From Trochalopteron elliotii (lineage: Eukaryota > Chordata > Aves > Passeriformes > Leiothrichidae), in the NCBI GenBank assembly GCA_024734555.1, contig JANPWX010000030.1, forward strand, positions 1,577,636-1,641,635: DNA of 64,000 nt, in the 5' to 3' direction. The translations under genes were made by a program, and so were the position numbers. Below are positions 21,701-35,537 of this stretch, piece by piece (the stretch's first letter is position 1; the number at the start of each line of letters is the position of its first letter). The notes beneath the pieces were generated by a model. That model did no database searches. It was not told where the DNA came from and was given only the letters and a program-made list of their open reading frames with translations.

Positions 21701-24700
21701 TGCTTAAGCCATACATAACTGAATGTTGCTTCAACATATATAACTCCTGAAGAATATGAGTGTTTGATATTAGCCGCCATTTTGTTTATTAAATAGTTTA
21801 ATGTTCAACGTATTCAGAAAAGAAGAGAAAAATGTCTTTAACAGACTGTTGGAAGGCACAATTATTAGTGAAAATTAACTCTAGGATTGGAGAACTTCTA
21901 ATAAACCTTTTTTGTCTGTAAAGATTTTTGCTATAATTAACACTGATATATTAGAAAGAGCTGATTCTTGAACACATTTCCTATCTGCATGTGGAACACA
22001 ATTAACCTAGCTCAGGAGCTTAAATCAGTGTAAAAAACCCATACAAAATGCCTTCTAGTCTGGCACCCAGTAAACTCATACCTGGTAAAATAAATATACA
22101 GCACTATGAAGGAAACAATAACAAACTTCAGAATGGCATGAATGATGGCTTTGTTAGAGGGGACACTCAAATGCAATGACAGCCCACTGAGGATCACAAT
22201 TGCTTCATTCTGGTTTTGAAAGAGGAAAGTCTAAGTGCAGTAGAGAACTAGTGTGAATGGAGGAATCCAGAAGGCCACACTGGTACACAGGGTTGCTGCC
22301 TCATGCCTGCCCAAAATTAACCGTAAATATGGCAAACAAATAGGAATATAAACACGGAAAACAAACATTGAAACAACCAGAAAACACATATATTCTAAGT
22401 AGCAACTGAGAACATTAAAATGAAATATGGGTCAAGGGATTTAAATGGAATGAGTGAAAAACCTTTCAAAATGGAAATAATATGCAGTCAAAGTCTTAAT
22501 AAATACAAAGTTTTATTTAGTTGAGTGATTGTATAAGATTTTTCAGAAATTAAATTATATCTTTTGGGATTTATTTTAGCCTTGATGATGTATGAAATTT
22601 TCATGTCCCTGAAATCCAAGCCTGTGCTCCCCATTCTGTGACTGAAACTCAATTATGCTGCTTTTGGGGCTCAGTGATACTGCTCATGATCTTCATTTCA
22701 CTTCCCATTTCACTCACTTCACTTTTTTAAAAGAGAAATTTTTTTAAGAGAAGGAGAAATACATATCTTTTGTGTAGAGACCAAGCTGTTAGAGCTTTTC
22801 AGAGCAAACTTTCATGTTCAACCATCTCATAACATGTAGCTAAAAGAAGAATCCCATTTCCCCCAAGAATAATAAAAAATGTGAAATCATTAGGCTTTGT
22901 AATGTCAGCATTTCTGTTCATGCTGAAACAGCTATATATGCATTATAGGAAACCATATAGGCAAAGATGAAGAGCTAAGATGTATTGCGGATTGAAAAAT
23001 GGCTGAGTATGAAATTTCAAGATCTTATTAAAACACCTATTTTCTACCCTGATCACATTTTAGGAAATTAGTTCTGAAATTAGTTCTGAATTAGTTCCGA
23101 AAACTCTCAGCTAATCATATATAGGTTTTAGGTTTTTTCGCTGAAAATTTTCTAAAGCTACGCATTGTTTTAGCTTTACAACAGCTGCAAGTTGGTAGAT
23201 AGCAACTTTTTCTCCCTGAGTCACATTTTTGATGGCACATTTCACATATGTGAAGCCATTTTCTCCTACATACTGTCTTTATTTCCATTCTATCTCAACA
23301 TTGCACACAGTGTTTACTGCAAACACGTTCATAACAGCATATGGCAAAGAAAGTAAGTCCACCTAAAGTATTGCAATCATTTACTCTGAGACACCACAAT
23401 TCTCCAGGGTGACGATGAGCCTCTGCTATGCAGACCAGATAGGTGAATCATTTCTATTTCCTAATCCACCATATCAGCTGGGTATCATTGGACACAACTG
23501 GTATTACTTGGACTATTTTGAATATCAGCCAGACACACACAGATGAAGGATAATTGCTTAGCATTTCAAGAGATGAGATAAGCAGTTTAAGTGAAGTAGC
23601 CTCCTTACCCATCATTTCCCTATGGAAAAATGCCTTTTTCTTCCCACTGTTGAACCAGACAATCAAACCAAACCCAAAACCAAAAAACCCTCACTCTCTC
23701 AGATGCAGATTATATTTTTGATAAAAAATATAATTTTTTGATAAAAATTATAAAACTCTGAAGTGCTGAATCCTAAATAACCGTTTTTGGTAGATTTTAC
23801 ACAATATTGCACGTCCTGAATTAAACCTTTTGTTAGGATGATCTAGCTGGTACTTATTTGCAGTGCTTCCCATGTCTAGAGATTGAAAGGAACTCAGGAT
23901 TACCTATATTAAATGTTTTATTTTTCCCTAGCTAGAAATACGTTACTTCAAATATGCATCCCTTTCAAACTTGTCTGACTGTGTGAAGGGAATACCAATT
24001 GATTTTCTATAGGAGTGGTGTCTCAAAAACAAAGCATTGACTGACACATTCAAAGCTTCAGCACAAACACAAGAGATTGTATGAACACAGAGATTGAGCT
24101 ATCCTATTTTCTTTCACTAAACATGTTCCTCTAAGTGCCTTCTAGGAAAAATAACGTGAAGACATCTTTTGATGTAAAGTGAATAAATTGAGGACCTTAG
24201 TCTTCACAGAGATAAATCTGATATATCTGTAGAGCAGTATTATCAACTTTAAAACTTAAAGAAAAAATACTCCCATATATCTTCGGTTAAAGCGTATTTA
24301 TATAGCAGGAATGAATAAAAAAACTTCAATAATTTTGGTATAGATTTATTCTATGTCAGTTTTTCGAAAAATTTAGAAGAAAAGCGTCAGTGAGGAGCAC
24401 ACCATCATTTTATCTTCAGTTACAGATTATGGATAGTTTTCTTAACCTGGGATTCAAACCAAAACATTTTTTTTTGCTAACTGAAGTGAAATAATAAGAC
24501 ATATATTAGCTGTTGAAAAGATGTTAGGTTTTTTTCACACCAGCCAGCCCACAAGCAAAATGAAGTGTTTAGTCTCATAGGATGGCAAAGTGGATACATA
24601 TTATGAATTTTCCTCCAGACAAATACATTCTGTTTTCCTCCAGTTCTGCTAAGAAATCTTTCTATAACTCCTTTTCCCATTCAGCCTGCTATGCACAGTA

Positions 24701-27700
24701 TTTAAGACTAGGAGAAAAATATTTTTTCTAGCATCTTTCCTTCCCATAATACTGTTATTTAAAGAAATACTATGATTGAAGTGCAATAGCCTCACAATCT
24801 CCCCCAGCAATTTCATCACCACATGCAATAAACAATATGCAAAAAAAATTAACTTTATAGACTCATTCAGTTTACATTCTCTGTAATTCAGTTGTACCTG
24901 AAATGCAGACTACTACATATCCAAATTCAGAATGCTGTTGCCAGAATCAGACTTTATCATAGATTTATGCTTTATCTGCTGCAGTACCATGAATTAAAAA
25001 GTAATATAAATTAATTTCAAAATAAAACAATCACTAGACTTAACTGTAGCACCAGACACAATTGTAGCATCATTTTTGTATTTTATTGTCCTCCTCTTCA
25101 ATGTCAAAGCTTTATTCCACATGAGGAAGAGAAAATCCTCTTTTGCCTCAGTCATGAATACTGTATTTGGATTTTAATTTAGTAGTTTGATAATCACAAT
25201 CCACTTAAAGTACATAAGCACACTACTCTCATATTTCATAGCAGTTTAAATATGCCTCTGCAACTAAAAATACAGATAGAAATGTGTAAATCCCCTCAGC
25301 TCCTGGCTTTTCCTATGAACCACTTCTGACAGTCTAACATTCTCTTGAACTCCATGGGAGTGTCTATGTCTATACATAAGATCTCTAACTTTAAAAAAAC
25401 CCTGAGGTTAGTGCCAAAATAACCTAGTACAAATTGGCAAAATTAACTTTCTGTGTGAGAGGGTGACAAAATCCACTCCTATTTGCAAAGGTTCGATCTG
25501 AAAGCAGAAATTCCTTTAACCTAGAATGCTTTTCTTCTTTGCATATGCTTTGGTTGGGCAGTGCTACCTGTACAAACTCTCACTACTCCCTTATGTCCTT
25601 GTTTTCGCCATCTTCTCTCCTATACATGGGCAAAACTGAAGAATGTCCAGACATTTTTTTTAATGACCCTGAATAAAGCTTGTCTCAGAAGCTGTCAGAT
25701 AACAGAAAGGTATTCTATGCACTTCAAGTAACAAGCTGTCTCCAGCATTTTTTAATTCTGAATAGCTCATCCCATTTAAATGCTATTTTAATCCAAGCTA
25801 TTTTGCATAATCCCATTGTATCAGAAACCAGATGTTTCTTATTCACACAACCAATTAATTACATGCAGACAACAAAAACCCAAATTCAGAAATAGTCAAT
25901 GTGTATATGTAAAAAGCCAGTTCTTACCACTTTCCATCACTGTGATGAGGTTTGCTTTTAATGTTGAGTACCTGCTTACAAGAAGACATTCCAACATCAA
26001 TATCTTTTTAGAAGCTATTTAAATGCCAAAGGATTTTTAGACTGAAAAATTACTAGTTGAGTGGGTCATTCTTTTTCCCAGAAGTCATCTGCAGATAAAT
26101 GTACAAAGATGGTGTCTGTTATGAGATATGGACCTCTGTTGATGGTCCATAATTCAAAGTTATTGAATCTCGATGTTTCAAATTACTCAGTGCTTATACC
26201 AATAACAGCAGAATAAGATAAAAATCCCTGTCAAAGGAAATATATTTTTAATCTGGTTTTGGCCTGGTTTAATAAGGGAAATATGTTTTTGCTATCATGC
26301 TGTCCATCAACAAGCCAGTCATAAAAGTCCAAGTAATTTTGGTCATATTCAGCCAAATTATTCTTTCAAAGATGAGCAGTTAGGTGAAGGAAGGATGTTA
26401 AATTATCTGAGGTGAGGGTGGCAGGGCTGTCATGATATGTTCCATCTAAAAGCAGCTGGCCAGAGAACCACTACTGACATGCTGTTAAGAAAGCAAAATT
26501 GATCTCCATGTTTAGAAGATCTGTGCAAAAGAGAATCTTGGGAAAATGGGGCACACTGGATACATAGCTGAAAAAAATGAGGCTTTTTCTGATCCAAAAC
26601 TGACTCAATTATCTGGGAGAGTTAAAATTTCTTCAGCTGAAGTAATAATGGGTGTTGAACTTGAATAGCTGAAAAATCTTTCACAGTAAAATTCCCATTA
26701 GATTTCTGAACACATGACTGAATTGTTTACATAAGACTTCTGAGAATTAGGTTATAACAATAAAATACCAGCAGAATTGTTTGAATTGTTTTCTAAAGTT
26801 TTCTTTAGCATTCATTTTGGATTAGAGAAAGATACCTGCTAAGCATAGGTATGGTTATTAGTGAGAGAAAGATGTTATTTGGCTTATATAGCAATAGATT
26901 CCTAAAGTGTTTTCCCTTCAAACATATCTATTAAATAATGGTCTGGTGACTTCACTGATAGCAAGACATTGCCTCTTCTCTCCACTCTAAATAGGACAAT
27001 TTTTAAAATTACTCTGAAAATAACTCAGAATTTAAAAAAAAATCTCTAAATGGGATGTTCTCCTCTGTCTTGCAGTAAAAATTCCAGCAAACCTTATTCA
27101 GGATAACCCAGAAAATAACAATATGTCATGTAACAACTTTAGAACCATTTTGTTAATCAAAATACATAGTAAAATCTAAAGCAAGGATCTACATATGATG
27201 CTCTTATTTTCTTCCCACTGGTGAAACCCAACTTCTCGTGATATTGTGCATCTGCTAATCTTAGCTGCATACGGGGACAAAAAATGTGTCGGGTAGGTCT
27301 CCACTCTATCACCCTAAGTGTGGAAAAGCCCTTGAAGTACAACATGTGTTAGACACTGAATGTGTAAAAGGTCCAAATCATTAAACAAAACACTGGTTTA
27401 GTTTAGGAAAGGTGATTCTGGGAGGCGCTTCTGCTCTGAGAAAAAAAGCCTGTCCATTTGTGTAAGAAAGATTCCTATACACTCTGCTTTCTCAAATTGA
27501 TTTAAACTTCCCTAAAACACAGAGTAATCAAGCCTTGGAACTGTTCCAGATGCATTTAAAAAACTTTTGCTATCCATTTCACATCATGGAAACTCCCCAG
27601 CTAAAGGCAAAAGCCCTAATGAGTGTGGGTGTTGCTGTCTTTCGATTTTATAGATATTGAACCCAGAAGGATTTAATTTCTCTCGTGCTGCATTCACTAG

Positions 27701-27950
27701 GCATTTGCAACTACCCATTGCATCCCTGTTCATATCTTTCAGCTGGTAATATAATCCTGAGCTGATGCTAAGCACTTGCATGCCTTTACCCACAGTGCAA
27801 AGTCAATTATTTTCATGGATTCTCACAGGGCACATATGCTCTACTCCAGTTTTTTGAGTTTACTTGCTCACATAAAGTTAATACAGCAGGTTTTGAGTGT
27901 TAAAAAGTTCCATATAAAATATCCCTGAAGAGTGAGGTTTTTGTTGGGTA
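18800..27950. other. 9-kb stretch with no recognised interspersed repeat
   Basis: AT-rich unique-looking sequence. Apart from a short tandem at 23,064-23,098 and small A/T runs I recognise nothing. Frames are at most about 71 codons and lack domains. Very old, highly diverged repeats would be missed by eye. Confidence 0.5.
23064..23098. repeat. 12-bp tandem repeat, three copies
   Basis: The unit GAAATTAGTTCT occurs twice perfectly, followed by a degenerate 11-base third copy. Confidence 0.85.
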
Positions 27951-27959
27951 GGTGGGTGC

Positions 27960-28060
27960 TAGGACTTGGTAGCTCTTGATGAGTACAAGTTTAATGTCAG
28001 ATGACTTTTAAAGGTGCCCTCCAACACAATCCATTCTATGATTCCATGACTCTGTGATAT
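27960..28060 (+). mobile_element. CR1 LINE 3'-end fragment
   Basis: Ends in the diagnostic CR1 terminus: GATGACTTTTAAAGGTGCCC, TCCAACACAATCCATTCTATG and ATTCCATGACTCTGTGAT. Only the last ~100 bases of the element remain. Confidence 0.8.
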
Positions 28061-28329
28061 GTGTCAGAAAGTTGATTGAAGATATATGACACTATCTCAA
28101 ACACTTTGCCAAGACTGAATCAGAGCTGCTGCCAGTTAAGTGTCTGGATGGAGACAAAACTTTTTTAAGGCACAGACAGAAGTCTGCTGACCAGCAAGCA
28201 CAGACCCAGCAGCAGCATCAAAGAAGAAATACAATTAACAAAAAATTTTGCAGGACTACATTTTCTTTAAAATTTAAACACACCCAGAGCAAGGCTGGGA
28301 ATCTAAAATTTTCAATCAAATCCTACAAT

Positions 28330-28550
28330 AATTTAGAATGAATGGGAATTTTAGAAGTTATCTAAGTCTCTAAGGTGCATGTTCTAAGGTCCCACTTTGC
28401 TGCAAGGCCAACCATCATGACTCAACTGCAGCATTAGGGCCTCAAATTTTGAAATTTCCAGTTTCCACAATTTCTCTGGGCACCTATTTCAGTGTTTTGC
28501 TACCTAAGCATGAAAAGCAAAATTCAGAATTTCATCTTTCCAAGCAGAGA
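28330..28550 (-). mobile_element. old CR1 LINE fragment, antisense
   Basis: The CAGTTTCCACAATTTCTCTG segment, followed by GGGCACCTATTTCAGTGTTT and GCTACCTAAGCATGAAAAGC, tracks the antisense CR1 3' UTR region (consensus ...CTCTGGGCAACCTGTTCCAGTG...). Divergence is high and the boundaries are approximate. Confidence 0.5.
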
Positions 28551-30252
28551 TTAAGGACTTATACTAGGTCCTTGTGCACTCCATAAATTTCTTGTATGTG
28601 GCTTTATTCATAGAAGACACCAATTTCATGGTAAAACTCTGTGTCCACATTTTGCTACAAAGTCCTCTCCTTTCTATGAAAACATAACTTTCTCTACAAA
28701 TACGGATGAGAAAGCATTTTTCATTACGAAAAGACTTCCTGGAAAAATAAACAGTGATGTTGCTGTTCTATGAAAAGGACATAGTATTTCTTTCAGTGGT
28801 TCCTTAAAGGACTATTTTAAAACCTCTACTCTGTCTGGAAAATAACTGCATTGTAATATTTGATGAAATATTTTAGGATCTGTCTGAAATTTGAGCTACA
28901 GTACAAGCAGTGAAAGGAATTCCTCCTGAATTGCAGTGGTTTTATAATGTTAATTATTCAACAAAATTATTACTGATTTGTTATTAGAAAATGGTATTTA
29001 AGCAGAAGAAAAAAATCAGACACAGTGGATAGGGATTTTTTAAACTGTTTATGGCCTTTAAAAAATGTGTATGCCTTTGACTAAGACAAGCTAATGAATG
29101 CATTCCATTTTGTACTCAGAAATATCAACAACAAATTCTTAGCTCTACACTAATGATTCTGTGTCTGTTGCTTCAAAGATCAAATAAATAGTGGCAGGTT
29201 GCTCTGATAGTAATTAGGTTTATTTATGTATTTATTTATTAATAAACAGCACAGAAATTTTAGATACTCCTCAGCACATTTTTATTGCAGAGTGAGTGAT
29301 ATTTAAGTAATTTAATATTCAGTCATTATTCTCTTCAGCTTCCAAGCTGCCTAGGGAAAATGTTTATGCTGAAGAACTGTACATAATATGAGGAGAAACA
29401 GTTTCCTCACAATAACTATAATTCTTAGATTTAGCAGCTGACACATGAAAATTATTTAAGGACTGAATTAATTCAGATTAGATCATTAATGAAAATTGGT
29501 GTAATTACAAAAAAATTCTAAGGTATTCAAAATTTTAAAGTATGCAAAACTCTACCAGTTATATTTCTATATATTCTTTGTCTTCTATGCATTCTTTGTC
29601 TCCCAAAGACATTTGTATCAATTGAAATCAAAGATTCTTTCTACAACTGAAATAATTTTGTGGATTTCAAATATGACTTTTTGAAATCAGTATAAAAATA
29701 TACTCCTTTTCAAAGGACGGTGAGGGCTAAGATGTGTCAGACTTTTAAGAGTTAGGATATTTATGAGTTCAGGCATTCAGCTCTGAGTATTTGGAATTGG
29801 AAAATATGATTTTGACTGGGTGATAAACGTAGAAGTAAAAAATCAATGCTTGCAATTCCTTTGTTGCCATGACAACTCTATAACCAGCAGCAGTGAATTA
29901 TATCATTGTAACACCAAGAAACATTTTAATTGGTAGAGTTGTTTCTAAATTATACACAAGCCATTAAGCAACAAGACAGTGGACAAGAGATCCTATTGTT
30001 GATTCTCGGACCCTTAGAAGAGGTAATGAGACCTGATATGGCTGAAAAATCAAAACCTGCCGTTCAGATGCTCCCTGGGGATGACCATGCTGATAGCACT
30101 AGCTGGAATGCAAAAAAAGCCTGAGCTCAAACATTCTATCTGCACATGGCAGCTGAGTGACCTGAAAGGGGAACAGTAAATGCTTGAGCCACTGTCACAG
30201 AAAACGCTTGTACTTGGGCACAAAATGTGCTGCCTGCCAAGTAAGATTAGCA
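28551..30252. other. unassigned AT-rich sequence
   Basis: It contains a short ATTT-rich run near 29,220-29,245. No coding evidence: the 64-codon frame at 29,930 has no splice sites or domain. Confidence 0.5.
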
Positions 30253-30393
30253 AATCACAGAATCATGGAATGGTTTGGGTCAGAAAGAACCTTAAAAATC
30301 ATCCAGTTCAAACCCCCTGCCATAGGCAGGGACACTTCCCATTAGACCAGGTTGCTCAAAGGCCCATACAACCTGGTCTTGAGTAACTTCAGG
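30253..30393 (-). mobile_element. CR1 LINE 3'-end fragment, antisense
   Basis: Antisense CR1 terminus: AATCACAGAATCATGGAATG, then GGTTTGGGTCAGAAAGAACC, CATCCAGTTCAAACCCCCTG and CCATTAGACCAGGTTGCTC. About 140 bases of the 3' UTR remain. Identity to the consensus is visibly higher than in the copy at 28.4 kb. Confidence 0.9.
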
Positions 30394-32195
30394 GAATAAA
30401 TAAAGATAAGTTATGTCTAACTTCAGAACTGAATATTTACCTTAATTTAATTAAAGTATTTTCTAAAAAGAAGTAAAATGGTTCCTATATGTTAGGCAAA
30501 AATTTGTCACAGCCACCAGCTGCAAAAGAAAACCTTTCAACAATATGATTTCATCTCTGTCATCTCCTATAATCTCCCTCTTTTGTCAGGCTTGACTTGG
30601 CACTGTGTATGATCTCAGTTCAGGTCTGTGTTCCCTACCTGTTCAATCTTTAGTTTCCACAGGATTCACTGAATATCAGTACTGCCTTTCTATGGGAATT
30701 TTTGGTGACCATGACTTTATTTGATTTTGAGGACTAGAAAAGAAGAGGTTCAAAAGTTCATACGAAGTGAAACAAAAAGCATGACCAAAGTTCTGAACAT
30801 CCAGTGTAGTAATTTTTGTGGTTTTAATTTTGTATACAGCAATAAGAAATCATAACCAAAAACTTACTAAAAATAAAAACCAGAGTATTTCCCTTTAAAT
30901 AAAGTCTTTATCAAATATTTAAAGCCTGTTTAAGTACCTAGTAAAAAAGCACTTTTTCAGCTCTCTTCGGCTAATGAATCAAAAGAATCACAATATTTGA
31001 AAATATAATTATATGGCTTATGATTCTTAAAGCATAACCTCCAGTTTTCTATCTCTTGAAATAAATAAAGTCTGTATAAAATAGTATCAATATGTGCTTA
31101 TTCTTGCTATTTCTTGCTAGACAGACCTTAGAGCAAAGGATGAAAGCATACTCGGGTTTGATTCTTTTAAAAGAAAACGAAAAATAGCACCTAGAAGAAA
31201 TATAATATATTATAAGAATTGATAATTTATACCTCTGGAAGAAACCACTGGTCCCTTCTTTACAGCAAGGAAGGGTTTCTCTATCAAGTTTGAGATAGCA
31301 TAAAAATATTGGTTTGACATAAAAGAAATAACTAAATTTTCCTTCATTAAAAAACGTTATTACATTTTTTTGCCTTAAGTGGAAGAGCCTAAAAATATTG
31401 AATTAGTTTAGCAAAACCAACACAACTTTAAGGGAAACTAGATTTGTATTTAGTTGTGTCAAAGAATTCTTTGTTAAGCAGTTAGTTCTGTCCCCTTGTA
31501 CTGCAGTAGTTCACTTCACAGTCTCTGTCCACTTATTCCAGTAATCCAAACCACCAATTACTTTGCAGCCTGGTTTTTGACACAGAAACATGAAGGGATG
31601 ACAAAGGATTTTGGAGTTTTTTACTCAATTTTACTCCTACTTTTACTGTGACAACCACCATCAAAATTATGCTGTCTTTGAAAAAATTTGATAGTAATTC
31701 TCATTTAAATATTGTTGGTGTGGTATTATCAAGCAGACTGCTCAGAACTTTGCTTCATCTTCTGGTAATAAAACATTTTTGGCCATATAAAAAGCTATTA
31801 AATAATGAGCATAATCTGTTCTTTGAGGCCACTGGAGATATATAGAAGGTATAAATCTTTGTATGCTCTTTTCAGCAGGTCATCACCTTCTGTTTGCAGG
31901 AGTACTCAGTGGAACGTTTTTTTGATCCCTGGAAGATGCTTCTAATACCATGAAAAAATCACCTTCCATTCTCCTCCTGACAGGACCTTGGACAAAACTG
32001 CATACAAGGGCAGTGTAAAAACTCCTAATTAGTGTATCATTATTTCCAACATTCAATAGGAGCAATACAAGTGTGACAAACAGTCAATTGATGCTGAGTT
32101 TATTAACAGAGATGCAGAAACTCATTTGAATTGTCTGTAGAAAAGGTCTCAGACAAGTTGTGCTGTAAATGGTGGGGTAAATAAGAAGAAATGTG
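30394..32195. other. unassigned AT-rich sequence
   Basis: No recognisable element. The 60-codon minus-strand frame at 31,883 and the 65-codon frame at 31,648 show no domain. Confidence 0.5.
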
Positions 32196-32820
32196 CTCTT
32201 GCTGCAAAGAAGGTAAAGACCATCCTGGGCTGCTGTAGGCAAAATATTGCCAGCAGCTGGAGGGAGGTGACCCTTCTTTTTTTTAGCACTGGCTAGTCCA
32301 CACCAGGAGCACTGCTGCCAGTTCTGAGCTTCTCATTTCAAGAGAGGCATGGACATGCTGGACAAAGTCCAGAGAAAAGCAACAAAGATGATTAAGGGAC
32401 TGAAGCATCTGACACATGAGGAAAGGCTCAATGAGCTGAGACTGTTCAGCCTGGAGAGGAGAAGGTTCAGGGGGATCTTGTTAATGTGCATAAATACCTG
32501 GAGGGAAGGAATAAAGAAGGAGGAACCACGCTCTTTCCAGTGATCCCCAGGGATGAGATCAGAGATTATGGGTTCAAAATCAAACACAGGAGGGCCCTTT
32601 CTGAACATAAAGAAACACTTTTTACTGTGACAGAGACCAAGATTTGACACAGGTTGCTCAGAGAGATTGTAGAGTCTCCATCCTTAAAGACAGTAAAAAT
32701 CCACCCAGACATGGTCCCAAGCAATGTGCTGTGCTTGAGCAGGGGTCCTGCTGGAGTAGGGAGGTTTAGCAGGTGACCTCAGAGGTTGCTTCCAACCTCA
32801 CTCTTTCTGTGATTCTTTGA
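32196..32820 (+). mobile_element. CR1 LINE, 5'-truncated, with intact 3' end
   Basis: About 625 bases of sense CR1. The frame at 32,349-32,543 translates to the C-terminal end of the CR1 reverse-transcriptase ORF (MLDKVQRKATKMIKGL, then EERLNELRLFSLERRR), matching the family pattern ERVQRRATKMI...EERL.ELGLFSLE. The 3' UTR follows, and the element ends in the TTCTGTGATTCTTTGA terminus. Upstream, GCTGCAAAGAAGGTAAAGAC corresponds to the AKKANGILGC region. Frameshifts and stops break the ORF. It is non-autonomous and inactive. Confidence 0.92.
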
Positions 32821-32824
32821 TCCA

Positions 32825-34821
32825 ATGAAAGATTTGGCAAACTGTCTGGAAACCTTTAGTTAAGTAGGTGTCCCAGTAATGAAGTGGGACTCTACTGTCC
32901 AAAACTTAATTGTTTCTTCTGTGTTCTCTAATCTGATTTATGAGATGGAATAGTTTTCCTTTTCCTTCTAGTCTACTATTTAATATCTTCAGTAACTCCA
33001 GAAATACTTGCATCATGCAATGAATAAATAGGCCACACTGACCAAATCTCCTTTATGAACATTTATCCAGGCAACTGCTTTCTCCACAGATTATCATAGT
33101 TTACTATGAAGTCATTCTGGCGTAACACTGCAAGAACATTTTATCAGTGTGGGGTGTAAAATGTAATAGCTCACTCACTCAACCATACTTTATTACATCT
33201 CCACTGTGTGGTTTGCTGTAGTTTCAATTTGTTTTAATGGCCAATTGAAAACTTTGGCTTCATTTCCTGGGACAATTTCCATTCACTTCCAATAGGATGT
33301 TTCCTCCCAAAATACAGTTAGATATTTTAAAACTTATACTTCTGTGGTAGCCTTCCCTGTTTTAATAAAACATGCTGGAAACAAAGGCTCTTTTATCTAA
33401 CACTTCCTCTTGCATGTCATTACCTGATTAGGCAAGGCCCTTGCTGGGTTGGAATAAATATGTGTAATGTATTTTATCCAGGTTATTAAATCTGCTAGGG
33501 AGTGTGGTTTTTTACTGTTTGCCTTTTATATTTTTTTATTTGCTTGTTTGGTCATGTTTTGTTTCTGTTTTTTTTTAAGAACTCTGGGGAAGTAGGAGGA
33601 GGCACAGGAAATTCCAACTGGAGAGCTGGATAGGGGAGATACTCCAAGGTATTAATCTATGCAGCCTATGCACTTCTGCATAAATTTTTTGTTGATGTAC
33701 CAAGAACATCATATGGGCATATCTGAAAAAATGAAAATAAATATAACAGTGGGGATGCAAAAAATACAGGAAAAATCTAAAGAGAATTTGATTAAAATCA
33801 AAATTATCCAATCAGTAATCATCCATCTTGTGAAGTTCTACAATTGTTTTACACACTAAATATAGCTTTTAGTGTGTGCAATAGTAATTTTTATCCCAGC
33901 ATTGCATTAAAGTGCTGTATCTCCTCCATTACTGCCTCCTTATTCCAGTAAATTAAGTAATTCACAGAGTCATGTGCCTTCTCTGAAAGACTGAGGACAT
34001 TTTTCAACTTGACTACATAATATTAATTGTATTTAAGATTTATTCATTGTGGTTAGTGTTGTCTTGTCTTTTAAATTTCTAAAATGCTTTATCAATACCA
34101 AACATTAATTCAGAGCACAATAGAGACCACAGAGACTGAAGATTGACCATCCATAATTATGTCTGGGGACTGGAATGACTTCTGAGGAAAGATTATACAC
34201 TCAAAGAGACTTTTTTATTTTAACCACTGGCCTTTCAGTTCATTTCAAGCCATAAAAATAAAAGATCACTATTAATATAGATGCTAAAATATTTATTCAT
34301 GTCTTCCACAGTATCTGGGATATAAATATGTAAAACTTACAGCACTATGTTTTTGAGTGAATATAAATACATACTTCACTTTTTAACAGTAAACTGTCAC
34401 ATTAATTTGCCCACTGTAAAATGATGCCATATTATGTTACCCTACCTCTTCTTCTATTACTCAATACCAAGCATGTGCCTCAAATATTCAAAAGCCTAAA
34501 TCACAAGTATTCCTTTACAGTATTAGGGAAACAAAGCAAAGCAGATAACATAATCATATTCGAACACTATTATTAGAACATTATAATACCCAGATTCACT
34601 TCAGCTTTGGAGTTTTTTTCCTTATGGACCTTACATTCTACATATAGGAATAGAGAGCCCTAGTAGAACAGACATGGCCTTCTCAGGATCATTGAATCCC
34701 AGAAGTCATTTTCCACAAGGCCCCCAATACATTTTTATCATGCAACCAAATCCCAGATGTGCTCGATAAACCCTTTTTTTTTAATGTGAAAATACAAGGA
34801 CAAGCAACACCACAAAATAAT
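32825..34821. other. unassigned AT-rich sequence
   Basis: Two opposing frames (33,575-33,859) are low-complexity translations. No repeat family recognised. Confidence 0.5.
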
Positions 34822-35537
34822 GCAATCAGTCAGGTTGGAAAAGACCACAGTGGATCATCTCCAAGCTCCCTCCGCAAGCAGGGTCATCCTGGAGCCCACA
34901 ACACAGGATTGTGTCCAGACTGTTCTTGAGTATCTCCCCAAAGGGACACTCCACAACCTCTTTGGACAACCTGTTCCAATGTGTGGTCACCCACACAGTA
35001 AAGTTCTTCCTCATATTCAGGTGGAGCTTCCTCTTTATCAGTTTCTGCCTGCTGTCTCTTGTCCTGTTGCTGGGCATCACAAAGAGGATCCATTCTTCCG
35101 GCACCCTTCCTTCAGATACTTACAGACATTGATAAGGTACCATCTAAGTTGGGTCTTTAGATTGAAGAGGTTCAGCTCCTCAGCCTTTCCTCATACAAGA
35201 AATGCACTACTTTTTCATCATCTTTGCAGCCCTTCTTTGGATCTGCTTCAAGGGCTGCATGTCCCTTTCATCCTGAGGAGCCCAGAACTGGACACAGCTC
35301 TCCAGATGAGGCTTCACCAGGGCTGAGCAGAGGGGCAGGATCACCTTCCTCAACCTGCTGGCAATGCTCTTTCTAATGCAGCCCAGGACACCTTTGGCCT
35401 TCTTGACCACACACTGCTGGCTCATGGACAGCTTGGTGTCCACCAGGACCCTCAGATCCTTCTTTGCTAAGCTGCTTCCTAGCAGGTCAGTTCCCAGCCT
35501 GTGATGGTGCCTGGGGTTGTTCTTCCTCAGGGACAGG
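34822..35537 (-). mobile_element. CR1 LINE, 3' half (3' UTR and end of RT ORF), split by an LTR
   Basis: Antisense CR1. At the low-coordinate end is the 3' UTR (CAGGTTGGAAAAGACCAC, CTCCACAACCTCTTTGGAC). It passes into the reverse-transcriptase C-terminus. On the minus strand 35,207-35,443 translates to KKAKGVLGCIRKSIASRLRK, followed by VILPLCSALVKPHLESCVQF and QIQRRAAKMM, which is the conserved tail of CR1 ORF2. The element is cut at 35,537 by a solo LTR and continues at 36,107. The terminal ATTCTATG microsatellite is missing. Confidence 0.93.
35533..35537 (+). repeat. 5-bp target-site duplication, left copy (ACAGG)
   Basis: Identical to 36,102-36,106 on the far side of the solo LTR. The 5-bp length and position directly outside TG...CA ends mark an integrase-mediated insertion. 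Confidence 0.85.

Noticed and set aside
34820..35326. 168-codon plus-strand frame, the longest in the window
   Set aside because: It is antisense to CR1 3' UTR and RT sequence; the sense information is on the minus strand.
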